A stretch of DNA of 64,000 nucleotides from Lathyrus oleraceus (GCF_024323335.1 NC_066585.1:84184614-84248613); one strand, 5' to 3'. Positions 1 through 16,043 are shown, counted from the stretch's first letter. Made by a program: numbers and translations. The notes: a model not told the origin generated them from the sequence alone.

Positions 1-486
1 GTATATTAAAGGTATTATAAATTAAAATAATTAACTTTTAAAAAAAATATTTTATTTATTTATAATCCTTAAAAATGTTCCATAAACCCTCATTAGCATA
101 TTGATATATTAGAAGTAGTGTAAAAAATAATAATTAAATAATATAATTAAAAAAATAAATTATTTTTATATTAAAAAATGAGAATAACATTTATTTTAAA
201 ATAATTTTTTCTCCGTTAAAACTAATAATTTTGAAGCGGAGGAAAAATAATATTAGTTATTTTTGTTTACAATAATCACCCATTGTTTAAAGAGCTTAAA
301 AACCATTTTGTAAATGAATCAGACCGTTTACGATTGTCGCCACTCGGCCAAATATCCTTTTGACACATACAAGATGTGAAAGCACAAACTTCCTTTTCTA
401 ACAGTTTTGTCTCCACCTGACTCGGAATTGCACAATATTTTCTAATTAGCCGTCCCTATCCATTTTTTTCAGTTATTTTATCGACC

Positions 487-492
487 CACGTG
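487..492. promoter_or_regulatory. G-box (CACGTG) upstream of the ALDH gene
   Basis: A perfect CACGTG lies about 205 bp upstream of the inferred start codon of the ALDH3 gene. Such G-box/ABRE cores bind bZIP and bHLH factors and are common in ABA- and drought-responsive genes, which fits the known stress response of plant ALDH3I1. A TATAAAA string sits at 652-658, only about 40 bp before the ATG, so its role as the TATA box is uncertain. Confidence 0.4.
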
Positions 493-696
493 TACCACAA
501 AAATTCTAGCCTCCACTCTTTTCCACAAACCATATTACTTTTCGTCTCTTAATTCGCATGAGTAAAGTTAGGTCATCAAGGTTCGCCTCATTTTCACCAA
601 CAGAGTTAAATGCAAGTCATGCAAATTCCATGTTAGTAATTTCTACTTTGATATAAAACAACAATTTTATGACCACCTACCTCTCAAGTTGTTACC

Positions 697-4003
<3,307 letters not shown>

Positions 4004-5039
4004 TGATGATATGGAAGGGAAATGTAAATGTAACAATGTTCTTGTTCCCCCCAGTCTCTGATATGTGTCCTGCTCCTGCATTTTTTTATATGGTGGAGGG
4101 CCAGAGGCCCAATAACTGTGAATAAACTTATCAAAAATCACTTGTAAAACAAGTGAAAAGAATTTTACAATAGTTCTATATTTAAATAATAATTTTCCTT
4201 ATGCAAGAATCATGCTGTCAAAAAGAAAACTATGTAAGAGTCATGGCATCATGCACAGTGTGGATTAATTATTGAGAAAAAGCAGGTCAGATTTGTAAGA
4301 CGAATATTTTCAAGAGGAGTAACGCCGAATGGTACCAAACAAATTGACCATGAAATGCCCAACTAATACCTACCGAGCTCATATATTTGGATGCTCATAA
4401 CTCTCCAACACCTATTTAACAATTTATTTTTTATATGTATTTCCCACTTTCTATTTCATCACCAATCTATCACATCATTCTATTTCTTTTTTTTTCTTCA
4501 AGATGTTTGTTTCAGTTTTTCTTTTCCATAAATGATTTTATAATATAATATATTTTTGTTAAAATAAAATTTATAGATATTTATTATTAAATTTTTTATA
4601 TCATAGATGAGAGTGAATTGATTGTGACCGGTCGAAGAAGAAGGCGGTGATGGCGATGGTAAGAGCGGTTTCTCCATCATCTAACTCTTGATTGAATGAT
4701 GAAAACACAAGCATAAATGGATCTAGTACTCTGGAAAAAAAAACCTAACGCTCAAAGTCAAGAAACAAAGGAGACGTCGAAATCAAAGCAGACACCGGAA
4801 CTAATCATTGAAGAGAGGGCAGCGAAAGAGGAGCACAGATCTAAGGAGGAAGAATAACTACAACCAAAACTATGGATAGACGTTCTAACACTCCAATTCT
4901 TGATTTATCGAATCATTTGAATTATTATGATTTAAGTTAATTATTCTGTGTGATAATTGATTTAATATGAGTGTTAGGGGTGTGTGACCTTGAGGTGAGA
5001 GTGTAGAGAGTGATTTGAGATTGATAAAGATGAGTTATA
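4004..5039. other. Intergenic, AT-rich, no gene seen
   Basis: The 3' flank of the ALDH gene. Open frames here are short, low-complexity and without recognisable domains. Confidence 0.5.
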
Positions 5040-6520
5040 ATTATTAGAGTCCAATTTTAATAATTAAATAATAATATTTTAATTGAATTATTTAATTAAA
5101 ATGAGAAAATAGAATAATAGAAAATAAAGAGTATTAGTAGTATTTTTATCAAAATAAAAATTAGAGATGATAAGGGCATTTTTGGTGAATATGGGGATAA
5201 GTGAGGGTAATGTTGGAAGTCTCTAATTGAGGACTTATGTTACTGATAAAAAAGCTAGCAAGGAGTTGTAAGAGGTTTCATACCTAAAAATTAGAATTTT
5301 AAAAGAAAGAGGAAGAGGCTAGGGCTAGGGCATAGAAAAAACATCAATTGAAAGATGTTTGAAGAATTTTGTTGGAAAAATCCAAGGTAATGGGAAGAAT
5401 AACCTTCGATAAAGGTTTATGCATGAGGAGTATGGTAGAAAAGTTCTTAACCTCCAATAGGGATGATGATTGTGATAATTTCTGTGTGTTCTTGAGGAGT
5501 GATATTCTCCTGATTATCTTGATGAGTATTTCGTATGAATTGATGTTTGAAATTCTGAATTGTGTATATATTGTGTTTTTCACCATTGTTGCAATAATGA
5601 AGGTTTTAGAGATGTGATTTGATGAAATGGTGATTGAATTCGTATGTTAATTGGTAGAATTAGGGATTAATAAGAGGGGTTTTAATATGAGAAAATAGAT
5701 GTTTGAAATAAGTTATTTTGTTGTTAGGAAGTGTTTGAATGATTTTATAACAGTAAAAGACTTTCAAAATACATTAACAACTATTTTTTTAAGGAAAAAA
5801 CACCAGGTTTTCGAAAAAAAAACTCCACAGTATGTAGCGCTACATAGGTGTTAGGAGCAACTACATAAATGCTATGTATCGACTCCAAGCTGGCATAATG
5901 TTTGTTGTATTGTTCGACGATTTTGACCATACCTTTCGTTCCATAAGTCCGAATGAGACGCCGTTCAAAGTTTTGGGAAGCTAACGCGCAAAGCTACCTC
6001 ATGAACTACTTGACGATGTTTTTATAATGGTGTTATCGTGTGATGATGTCATTATAGTTGAGGTGGTATTTATGACTATTGTGTTGTTGCATGTATTAAT
6101 AAAAATATAATTGAGGAGATTGATTGAATACTTGAGTTGCACTAAATTATATGTTGTTATGACGAGGTGTTAAGCGTTAAAAAGAAGTATGAAATATGGG
6201 AGTATCGCGAATATGGATTATTTTGAGTGATGTTTGTTGTATTGTTGTATGTTTGAAATATAATTGTGTTGAGATGAATTACTAGCATGCTTGTGTTGCA
6301 TTGTTGATTGATAATGTGCATTTTGTGAATTTGGTGTGATGTATTTCAGAGAGGGGATTACTAGAGTTGTTAGTGCATTATGTTAGGATCAGAGGGGGGT
6401 ATTAACACATTGATTTAATGATATGCTCATGCATCATAAGAGTTGTGTCAAGAGGCATGTCTGCTAGTTTAGAGAGGGGACTATTGATTTGTCCCAAGCT
6501 TAGAGAGGGGGCTCGAGGTT
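5040..6520 (+). repeat. Possible degraded solo LTR of a chromovirus-like element
   Basis: The layout is like the 2-kb LTRs at 28.3 and 34.9 kb. It starts with an ATTTAATTAAA-type AT-rich stretch, then a purine-rich GAAAGAGGAAGAGG segment and a GGTAATGGG string. A perfect 16-bp palindrome (TATGTAGCGCTACATA, 5831-5846) follows, with a second imperfect one at 5862-5878. The tail has repeated AGAGAGGGG motifs (about 6351-6512). No termini or target duplication could be fixed, so this is a resemblance only. It could equally be unrelated intergenic DNA. Confidence 0.25.
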
Positions 6521-6534
6521 CACAGAGATTGGAA

Positions 6535-7745
6535 TCCGGTTCGTATGAAGAACCAAATGGGCAAATTTGGAAGTCATAATGAAAGAAATGAACTTTCCTC
6601 CAAAATACATAAAATGGATCATGATATGTGTCACAACTATCTCATACAAATATGTAATCAAGGGCCAAAATAGTGATTTTATGAAAGAAAAGAAGGGGAT
6701 CAGACAGGGGGATCCAGTATCACCCATACTATTTGTCCTAATCATGGAGTACTTGTATAGATCATTGAAGAACTTGCATAAAAGACCAGACTTCAACTTT
6801 CACCCAAAGTGTGAAAATTACATATTACTAATATTTATTTTGCAGATGATTTGATCATGCTCACACGAGGAGATGAAACATCAATAAAACTTATGTTGAG
6901 GGAGTTCCAAACATTTTCTGATTCGACAGGTTTGAAGACAAACCCTGCAAAGTGTAAGGTGTACTTTGAAGGTGTACTAGATCAGGAACAACAAAAGATA
7001 CTCACTACTACTGGATTTGTTGCTGGAACATTACCATTCGAGTATCTATGAGTGCCTCTATCAAGCAAAAATCTCACAATTCTTCAATGCCAACCTCTCA
7101 TTGATAAAATAGTGAATATAATCCTCATTTGATGGCTAAAGTCTTGAGCTATGCAAGAAGATACTGGTTAATTAGAAATGTTTAATTTGCTGTGACTTCC
7201 TATTAGGTGCAGATATTTCCAATGCCTAAAAAAGTTATTAAACACATTGAAGCAATATGTAAAAGCTTCCTTTGGAGTGGGAAGGAGGAAATAAGCAAAA
7301 AAGCACTTGTGGCTTGGGAAAATATTTGTGACATCATTGGTAGAGTGGAACCAAACCACCATTTCCAATAGGCCAAAACTGACAAACTTTGGGTGAAGTG
7401 GATAAGAGCATACTATCTCAAAACACAAGATACTATGAGATGGCAAGAACCTCACAAATGCTCATGGATATTCAAGAGGATTTTTAAGTATAGAGAAATG
7501 GTGGTACAATCTCGATATTGGGAGGAGGTAATACAACAAGGCAAATACAAAACCTCTACCATGTTCAAAGAGTTGAGAGGAGAAAAGGAACAGGTGAGCT
7601 GGAATAGAATATTCTTCACCAATTATGCAAGACCACAAGCCACATTTACTATTTGGTTAACTTTCGTGGTCTGACTGCCTACTAAGGATATCTTAGCTCG
7701 CATTGGAGTATTAACTTCTGGACTAAAGAACAAGGAAAAACATCG
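6535..7745 (+). mobile_element. LINE (non-LTR retrotransposon) remnant: RT end plus zf-RVT region
   Basis: The first frame (about 6543-6850) reads like the LINE reverse transcriptase palm: an IRQGDPVSPILF segment, then HPKC. The frame then shifts just before the catalytic box, and DDLIML follows at about 6847 in another frame, continuing to TNPAKCKVYF. After several stops, the segment at about 7393-7690 resembles the reverse-transcriptase zinc-binding (zf-RVT) region (VSWNRIFF, ARPQATFTIWL, LPTKDILARIGV). There is no endonuclease domain and no poly(A) tail in view. It is a truncated, inactive pseudogene copy with several frameshifts and stops. Confidence 0.75.
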
Positions 7746-7850
7746 AGGGTGTATTAACACATTGTATGTTTTGAGTCCCAATAATTTTATAACATTTGTA
7801 TAAATGCATTGGAGGCATTCTCATCTCAAGTTAATGATAATATTCTTCTC

Positions 7851-7884
7851 ACCCCCCCCCCCCCCCCCTCTCTCTCTCTCTCTC

Positions 7885-7960
<76 letters not shown>
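7851..7960. repeat. Compound microsatellite (C)n-(CT)n-(CA)n
   Basis: A run of about 17 C is followed by CT dinucleotides and then CA dinucleotides interrupted once by AA. Open frames across it are artefacts of the repeat. Confidence 0.95.
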
Positions 7961-7961
<1 letters not shown>

Positions 7962-8049
7962 TTTCCTCTTTCACTCCAATTTTCTCTATCATTGTTCACT
8001 AATCTTGTGGTTCAAAAGTTCCTTAATGCTTTTTTCCCGAAGCCATAAA

Positions 8050-9959
8050 ATAAGGGAATCAGATGCATACCTGTGTTGAGGTAGTTTTTTTGGATTTCTT
8101 CTTTTTCTTAAGTTTGGTGGTCGTTGGGGAGTCTGGATTACGTTTTCCATTCTGAAGGAAAATGGAATGTTAGAGTCACTTCAAAATTAGCTATTGTACA
8201 GATGGAGAAAAAGCTTACCTTTTTCTTTGGAGGTTCTTCTTCTTTCTTGACCTCGGGTGCATTGGAGGGGTTCTCGATATTGGTCTCATCTTTTGTTTCC
8301 GTTTCACCTACAACAAAAATATAAATGAAGTTGAAGGAACAAAGAAGGGAGAAATAATAAAAATAATAAGTGATTGGTATGTACATGCTTTCTTCTTAGG
8401 ATTTTCTTGCAAGGTGGAGAAGGCGGTCAATAGTCTTTTTCGAAAGTTTTCTTCAAAAAAACTACTTTGAAAGTGGTTCGACCACCAACCATTGAACTCC
8501 ACTGTGGAGTAGAAAGAGGGTTAGTATTGAAATGTAGGCAATTTTAGGACTTGTTGTCGAGTGAACGTCATGAAATCCCTGTACTCCAGAGCAAAAAATT
8601 TCCTTTTCGACCAAGAGATGACGTTCTCCCAGGTATAGAGCGCGACCTTGGCAGCATTTGGCTGAGACCGAATTTGCCTAGCCACTGAATTGGGTTGGTA
8701 GCCAATGAATCCAAAGCCAGTTGTCCCCGTCTCAATTCGAGTGGATAGAAGTGTAAGAGTTAGAAAGGTTGCCCAAACAGAGTTCGACATTTCAATAGCC
8801 GAGGGAGTTACGCCAAGAAAACTGTTTTGAAACCAAGTTGGGACAACACATTTATCCATAAAGGGGGACATGGTTGAAACAAAGGTTTTTGATTCAAGGA
8901 ACATGTTAATGTACTTCATGCAGTTATTTATGAGGGAATATCATATGGGGTAGTTAAAGCAAGTCTAGTGCATTCGATGCTCCTGCAGTCATTCTCTTCC
9001 ATCAAGGCTTTCGACATGGTTATCTAGAGCTTTGGTTCGAATGTGGCATTCAACCAAAACTGTAAAATCCAGAAGTTACCAAAAAGAAGGTATTTTTTAT
9101 TAGTTTAAGGGAGTTGTTTGAGTTTGTAGGAAGCGCTGCCTATAAATTGATACAAAGTGGCTAAGAGTAACTTAGTAAGGGAGATCCTTCGATCCTCATG
9201 GAGTTGGATTGCTAAGGGGACATATTTTTTTGGCTATTTGTAACGAACTGGAACAAAATAAAAAGTAAGAAAAGCTATACGTACTTGGTCGGAGACTTCT
9301 TTAGTCTTTTTTTACGATGATCAACGGTGTAGTTTTTAAAGTTGGGACGTTCGAAGACGAACACATTATTAGTTTCTATTATGGGGGGGGGATAAAGGAT
9401 TCACCTATAGGGTTAAGCCCCATGATAGCTGATATGTCGAACAAAGTCGGCATAAGCATTCCACAAGGAAATTGAAATGTGTTGCTCGAACCTTCCCAAA
9501 AGAAGATCAACGCAAGCAACATGACATGGTTATACCTAGGGCCAGTTCTATAAATTTGGATTACGTCGAAGATACCTAGGTCTTCCCATTGTTTTTTCCT
9601 ACTGTTTTGGACCTTGTCGAGCCAAGCTATATACTCTTTATTTTGAGATGAGGGTGCTAATTGGAAAACACACAAAAGTGTTTCCGTGAAGGATGGGTCG
9701 AGGGGGGTAACACGGGAATAAGTCTTTTACCTTCCCAGGTTGTGACTTAGCCGTCAGAAACAATCCTAAGAACGCCAAAAGTTTATCAGAAATGGAGAAA
9801 GGGATGAGTACCTGTTTAGCCTAGATGGCGATTTTTTCCTTGGCCATTGGTGGTTTAGGTACGAAATCTATTCCATTGTTATCTTCTGATGCCTGAATCA
9901 TAAATGCCAAAAGATTTTTGTCGGTGTCTAGTTTAGAGGATAAAGTGGAAGTTGCCATT
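8050..9959 (-). pseudogene. Broken plant mobile domain (PMD) gene, multi-exon, transposon-associated
   Basis: Read on the minus strand from an ATG at 9957-9959 (MATSTLSSKLDTDK). The block at about 9379-9735 is a typical PMD of the aminotransferase-like/transposon type: WLDKV, WEDLGIF, FFWEGSSNTFQFPCGM and PTLFDISAIMGLNPIGE. Further PMD blocks follow at lower positions (FERPNFKNYTVDH near 9340, then VPLAIQLHEDRRISLTKLLLATLY near 9170, LFGNFWILQFWLNATFE near 9080). The C-terminal part is charged, with a Glu/Lys exon at 8220-8309 (AAG/gtaagc donor) and a Lys-rich exon below 8155. Splice-like borders are kept but stops and frameshifts break the chain, including a TAG at about 9823 and a C9 run near 9384. 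The polypurine tract and LTR at 10.3 kb lie behind its 5' end, so it is antisense to that element. Known PMD proteins include MAIN/MAIL and many transposon-borne relatives; function here is inferred lost. Confidence 0.7.
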
Positions 9960-10317
9960 TCTGAGTTTGAGAAGCTTGATACGAGATAAATTCTTTCTAT
10001 GTTTAAAGTAATGAAGTGAGAGTGAAGAAGATGGAAAGAAAGCATGAATGGAGTGCTTATAGAAGTGGTGATCCTTCCATTAACAAACACATGTTAGACG
10101 CGTGTTTGAGGTAATACATTTTGTTTCTCAAGAAGTGGGAGAGTTGACAAAAGTTGAGAAATTGTTGAAATCGTGCAAACCCATGATCTCATAGAAATAT
10201 GAGTAATGATGAAATTCCGAGAAAATATTTTAGAAAATGACAACTTGCATTAAAGATGTAATGATGACACCGACGTCAGTCATCTCCTTTTGATCAAAAG
10301 GAAAGTCGAAACATGAC

Positions 10318-10333
10318 ATTTTGGGGGAGAATT
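10318..10333 (+). other. Polypurine tract of an LTR retrotransposon
   Basis: The purine-rich TTTTGGGGGAGAATT lies immediately before a TGTTACC LTR start. The same arrangement, with a G-run and an AATT stretch, precedes the LTR at 39170. Confidence 0.5.
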
Positions 10334-11044
10334 TGTTACCTCGAATTTTTGACACAAGCTTTTATTAAGATTTAATAATTTTGAATATTTTTTAATAATT
10401 TAAGTATTCAACTTAGGTTGAAATGATTATTCGACCATGAAGTCAGAATTAGCATTCTTCGACGAGGCATCTTCATCGAATGACATTAATGACCTTGGTC
10501 GAGATTCCAACCAGTTAGTTAAAGATCGAAGATTGTTAGTTTTTGGACTTAGTGAAATTTTAGAGTTCTAAAATATTTATTCTTCATGCAATCGAATGAG
10601 GTGTAAGTGGATAAGATGAGACAATTATTTGAGAACATGTGGAAGTCTGTCGAAGATGAAGACTGGATGAAGACGAAGACGTGACATAATTTGTTTAGTC
10701 GACCGTTGCAAACGATTAAGTTAGGACTAGTATATACGTATCGTTCACTTATAGTTTTAAGGATCCACAATTGTACACAAATTCTGTAAACTCAAATATC
10801 TGTGCTCGGTGAGAAAAGAGTTGCGATAATGTATATATATGTGTTCCATTTTATGAATTAAAGTATTTCTTTTCAAGTCATTCATTACTATCCAAAGTTG
10901 TTTTTATATTTTCGGTCTATTTCGACTTTAATGTTAAATTTATTTCAAACTTATATTTCGCACAATATGTCTTATGATCTTTTCGAGTTTAATTCCTTAA
11001 ATAAAATCAAACTTGTCTTTATTTACTAAATTTCACCATAAACA
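10334..11044 (+). mobile_element. Putative 3' LTR of a Ty3/gypsy (Tat-like) element
   Basis: Begins TGTTACCTCGAATTTTTGAC right after the polypurine tract and ends ACCATAAACA. The start resembles the 25027/39170 LTR (TGTTAGCTGGAATTTTCGAC), and so does the repeated use of TCGA-containing words. Length is about 711 bp. No partner LTR was found upstream, so the element is truncated. The PMD pseudogene at 8-10 kb sits on the internal side in antisense. Confidence 0.5.
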
Positions 11045-12230
11045 AAATGTTGTCTCACAAATATGAGCTTGAGAATGGTTTAACGCAATAGAGTGAAAAG
11101 AAACCTTTCACTTGACGGAGAGATTTTCAACTTATCAAAAAATACATTAATTCAAACTTAACCTATTTATTTGGCAACTTGGAGGGTTGTATATAATGGT
11201 GATGCATTGTTGTTTTGACACGATCCTTGCCTGATAGATAGACGATCTTTTAGAAAATAGATTCAATTAATTACTCCATATGTCTCGTTAAAATACGTTA
11301 TTTTTAAGAAAATGATTAAATATATTAATTTTGATTATAAAATTAATATCATTTATTAAAATATTTTTATTAATTATAATTAATAGAATAATTGAATAAA
11401 ATAAAAAATTAATAAATAAAAATATAATAAAAAAAATAAATAAATATTAATTAAAATTGTAAAGAAACATTTATTTTGAAAAAGAAAAAAAAATACAAAT
11501 AAGATACTTTTACAATTTGTCTGGATGTTAAGTATTGGTTGATCAATCCACTCGTTAATGTTTTTTTTTTATGGCTAAGTTTTTTATTATTATTATTATT
11601 ATTTTAACGATTTTGCATTCACTCTTTTCTATTCTTCCCACGTCTTATCCTAATAGAATAGTTATTTGATAATTTTCATTTTGGCTTTTTCAAAGAAAAA
11701 CTCCATAAAACTTATTTCATTTTTTATTACTTGTTTTGTTGTTTTTTGCGGCAATCATTTTCACAGGGGACATTGAAGGAGTAGGGAAGAAGTTTCTAGG
11801 AAATAAACAATCACACAAAAACCTCAACACTTGCCCATAAGCCATTGTTTTCACCTCCACTTTTTTTCTTCACATACTCTCCCAATTATATTTATTTTTT
11901 CTTTTATTTTTCTACCATATCAATTCAAAGAGTGCTCATAACATGTAGAATCTATGCTAGATTCATGTGTAAAATTAAGAAAGGGATAAAAAAAACATAG
12001 CAAAGAAAGCAATCCCACTTTCTAATGTTGAGTTTATTCTTTCCTTTCCTTCATGAATAGCACAACCAATTATTTCCAACAAGAATCATTAATTTAAATA
12101 TTTAAACTCAACCACACCATTCTTCAATTTTTTCCATCCATACATTATTAAAGATAAAGCAAAATAAATAAATAAAATAGTTTGTTTTTTTCTTTTTCTT
12201 TTTCATTACTAGAGATCAGAGAAGCAAAAG
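11045..12230. other. Intergenic, AT-rich, upstream of the aspartic protease gene
   Basis: Very AT-rich with a T-rich run near 11561 and an (ATT)n stretch near 11585. No coding potential was seen. The last few hundred bases are pyrimidine-rich and should include the promoter and 5' leader of the protease gene, but no clear TATA box could be chosen. Confidence 0.5.
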
Positions 12231-14253
12231 ATGAAAGTAGATAAGGTGAGATTGAGGTTGATGTTGGTGGTTACAGTGATGATGTTAAACTTGTCTTGTT
12301 GTTCAGCTTGGTTTGGTAATAAACGCAAAAGTGGAAGAAACATAAATTTACCAGGTGAATCCATGTCTTCAAGGACAAGTCTCATGAACCATGCTGCTGC
12401 TGGTTCCTCAATTGTGTTCCCCATTTATGGCAATGTTTATCCTGTTGGGTATGATAACAATTCACTTCTTTCTAGGTTTCTTATTCTTTCTCATGTTTTG
12501 TGATTTCATTTTTATCATGTTTTTCACTTTTTGCAGATTCTATAATGTTACTCTCAACATAGGTCAACCACCAAGGCCTTATTTTCTTGATGTTGACACC
12601 GGTAGCGAACTCACATGGCTCCAATGTGATGCCCCTTGTTCTCAATGTTCTGAGGTAACATTACACTGAAAAATCTCGCAACTATTGCTCCTAATGTCGT
12701 GTCGATTTGAATTTTCTGATAAAATTTTCAGACACCTCATCCACTTTACAAACCTAGCAACGACTTTGTGCCGTGCAAGGATCCGCTCTGCGCATCCTTG
12801 CAGCCCAGTGATGACTACACATGTGAAGATCCTAATCAATGCGACTACGAAATTAAGTATGCTGATCAGTACTCAACTCTTGGTGTGCTTCTCAATGATG
12901 TCTACCTTCTCAACTTCACCAACGGAGTCCAACTTAGAGTTCGGATGGCGCTCGGGTTTGTTTACTTTGCAAACTATTCGGTTGCATGATCTGCTATTTG
13001 ACATATGCATCGGCATATTATCATTGTTTAGATGTTGACGAAGCTTATCTAATGCGCCTAATTCGTTTATACAGATGTGGATATGATCAGATTTTTTCAC
13101 CTTCTTCTTATCATCCCTTAGACGGAGTACTTGGACTAGGAAGGGGAAAGGCGAGCTTGGTTTCACAGCTGAATAGTCAGGGCTTGGTGCGAAATGTGAT
13201 CGGACACTGCTTAAGCTCGCGAGGAGGAGGATATATCTTCTTTGGAAATGCTTATGATTCTTCTCAAATGAGTTGGACTCCGATTTCGTCTATCCATTCG
13301 TTAGTACACCATTCTCATTTCACATGATCCACGCATAATTATACCAGTGACTCATAATTTTGTGTTATCAGGGGAAAACACTACTCGGCAGGACCAGCTG
13401 AGCTTGTTTTCGGAGGAAGGAAGACCGGTGTGGGAAGTTTGGATATTATTTTCGATACCGGAAGTTCCTATACTTACTTCAACTCTCAGGCTTACCATGC
13501 ATTGATTTCTTTGGTCAGTTAAAATCATTTTTCACTAATACTTAGAATTAATGTAAACAAGTAACTATGGTTTATATAGTTCAATTTTCCAAATGCAGGT
13601 GAACAAGGAACTACATAGAAAGCCATTAAAAGTAGCACCTGATGACCAGACTTTACCAATGTGTTGGCATGGTAAAACACCTTTCAGAAGCATAAATGAA
13701 GTGAAGAAATACTTCAAGCCACTAGTACTTAGTTTCAGCAATGGTGGAAAAGTTAGATCTCAGTTTGAGATCCCTCCCGAAGCTTATTTAATAATATCAG
13801 TGAGTTCTATAACTTTCCTACATTTTCTATGTTTGTTAACTGCTATAGGAACATTTCATGTGTGAATGCTAACATTTTGTTTCTGCCAGAAAAAGGGAAA
13901 TGTTTGTCTAGGAATTCTAAACGGTCCTGAAGTAGGATTGGGTGAAGTGAACCTAATTGGAGGTATGAATTTAGTTACATTGTTACTATTTAATTCTGGA
14001 TAGTATTCTATGAAGCACGACACTAATACTAACGCATTGGAAAAAAAGAAAGTAGTCACATGTGTCGGACACCCGACTCGATCTGTTCCGTGGTATCTAT
14101 TTATTTAAGTGATTGATGAACTCTGCATTCTGTTATGCAGACATATCCATGCTAGACAAAGTGATGGTTTTCGACAACGAGAAAGAGTTGATTGGATGGG
14201 GACCATCTGCAGATTGCAATGGTGTTCCAAAATCCAGAGATGTCAGTTTATGA
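12231..14253 (+). CDS. Nucellin-like aspartic protease (Asp1 type), 8 exons
   Basis: Secreted pepsin-family (A1) aspartic endopeptidase. Exons from GT-AG borders: 12231-12448, 12537-12654, 12732-12955, 13075-13299, 13372-13513, 13599-13799, 13890-13962, 14141-14253. They join to 1314 nt (437 aa) without a stop. Residues 1 to about 26 are a signal peptide (basic start, LMLVVTVMML core, CCSA). The two catalytic motifs are DTGS at about 93 and DTGSS at about 290. Between them are the Cys-rich nucellin/Asp1 block (WLQCDAPCSQC, VPCKDPLC) and CGYDQ, then GVLGLGRGKASLVSQL. The C-terminal lobe has NVCLGIL and a closing GWGPSADC. Length and spacing match plant nucellin-like proteases. The gene looks intact. 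The substrate is unknown. Confidence 0.9.
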
Positions 14254-14958
14254 TCATAAAAACTACCTAATTCAAGCATTCATATGTCAGTAGAAAATAA
14301 ATTAATGTAGTTTATAGAGCTGGTGATGGTAAAGTGTAAACTAGTAATATATTGGGGCAGGGTATTCTGTAGATTAGCTTCTGATAATTACAGAAGTTAT
14401 TATATATTTAGGGTCATTTCATATAAGCATGGTTATGCAGCTATTTGTAGCCAATATAATCCTTCTAGAACAGAAGTGAAAATACATTAGATTATAAAAT
14501 GAATACTATATATATATAACAAACATATTAAAAAAATTCTACTACAATAATAAGAATGGAACAAGAATTTTCTACATGAAGCCTTACATGTTAACACTAC
14601 CATATACCCCTAATATGACTAACTGGATCTAGAATTGAGATCATTGTGCTTATTGTTTTAGTTACAAAAATGACCCCATTTTCTTAGAACTTGAACCATA
14701 CAACAACAAATGAATATCAGCCCAAATAGAACAATCCCTAGTAATTACCTACCCAAGAAAACACACATGCACCATTAGCATCTCCACTTGAAGTTGCAGT
14801 TAGTAGTTGTTTTGTTTGGTAGGTGTGAATGTGAATGTGATTTTTTTGTCTACAACCAATTTAAAATACCCATGGGACCCCTCTTTTTAGGATCCCCATC
14901 CTTTAACACCCCACGACCATGACCTATTTTCATCACTACTCAAAATAACAAAACAAAA
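14254..14958. other. Intergenic between two convergent host genes
   Basis: The shared 3' flank of the aspartic protease (+) and the NAC gene (-). AT-rich with a short TATATATA run near 14508 and no coding potential. Confidence 0.6.
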
Positions 14959-16043
14959 TTACTTGGGTAGGTACGTAAACACATCTTGCCAACCAGAAAG
15001 TTGATTCATTTGATACTGAACCTGAGGGGCAAAAGGGTCATCTTCCCCATCGTCCATAAAATTCAACTGAAAATCAAAGGCCGACACTGGATCAGGCCCC
15101 AGAACAAATTCGTTCCATTTTGGCTCACTCTGAACCTCCTTATCGCACGTGACATCCGGCGAAACCACGTGCTCTGAACCGCTTGAATCCGTGTGAAACC
15201 GTGGCACCGAATCTGACGTGTCAGTATATAACTGCTCGTTCATAATCCCGAAATCATCTTGACCGTTCGTTTCAATCTTAGGCTTCGTCTCATTCTCAAA
15301 TTGAACTTCCTCAGAAAACATTGATGATTCTTTTGTACTATTTCCATCGTTGTATTTCTCAATCTTCCCTTTCTTGTTGTATATTCGACACAACACCCAG
15401 TCATCAAGCTGTAATTAATTTCCAAAAACAAAATAAATAAGAAAATTATTTCATTCACACCATCAAAATAAAGTTAATTTCATATAATGTATTATTATTA
15501 TTATTACATACTCTTAAATTGTGGTTATTTTTCGAAGCGGATCTATCAACGTTTGCAAGACGATATTCATGCATGATCCAATTCGTTTTAACTCCTTTAG
15601 GAGCTTTCCCGGCGTAGAAAACAAGTGCTTTCTTAATCCCAAGCGCCTTCGGCTTTCCAATCGGCTTATCGGCTCCCGTGGCTTTCCAGTAACCGGTTCC
15701 GGCCGCCCGGTTCGGCCTTGAACCGTTTGGGTATTTCCGGTCCCTGGGAGAGAAAAAATACCATTCTTTCTCACCGTAAAGAGCCATTTCTGTTTACAAA
15801 ACCAAAAAAGTAAAAAAATAAAATTAGTATCAAAACTTATTAATCTTTTTTATAAAAAATAACGGTGTTGAAAAGTAAATTACCTGGAAGGTGCCATGGA
15901 TCAAACTTATACAAATCAATTTCTTTGATAATAGGAACAGAGATTGGGAGAGAAGCACACTTTCTACATAAATAATGATTCACAAGCTCATCATCAGTAG
16001 GATGAAATCTGAAGCCAGGTGGTAACTCTAATGCACCTTGCAT
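14959..16043 (-). CDS. NAC-domain transcription factor, ATAF1/ATAF2 (SNAC) type, 3 exons
   Basis: Nuclear DNA-binding regulator of stress and senescence genes. Exons on the minus strand: 16043-15884, 15789-15512, 15408-14959. They join to 888 nt (295 aa), close to the length of ATAF1. The NAC domain fills about residues 7-160, with subdomains in order: [15 protein letters not shown], then [14 protein letters not shown], then [18 protein letters not shown] with GTGYWKATG, then [14 protein letters not shown] with [10 protein letters not shown], then [14 protein letters not shown]. The ATAF-specific [12 protein letters not shown] junction forms across intron 1. The C-terminal third is acidic and Ser/Asp-rich, as expected of an activation region, and ends in TYLPK. 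All splice sites are canonical and there are no breaks. Whether it is the ATAF1 or the ATAF2/NAC32 orthologue cannot be settled by eye. Confidence 0.93.

Noticed and set aside
5344..5617. Overlapping 80-codon frames on both strands
   Set aside because: No family resemblance, no promoter context, and complementary frames in AT-rich DNA arise by chance.
7804..8079. Frames with His-Thr repeats
   Set aside because: Produced by the CA microsatellite.
12986..13327. Alternative protein starting within intron 3 of the aspartic protease
   Set aside because: Its first part is intronic; splice borders and the joined 437-aa frame explain the sequence better.
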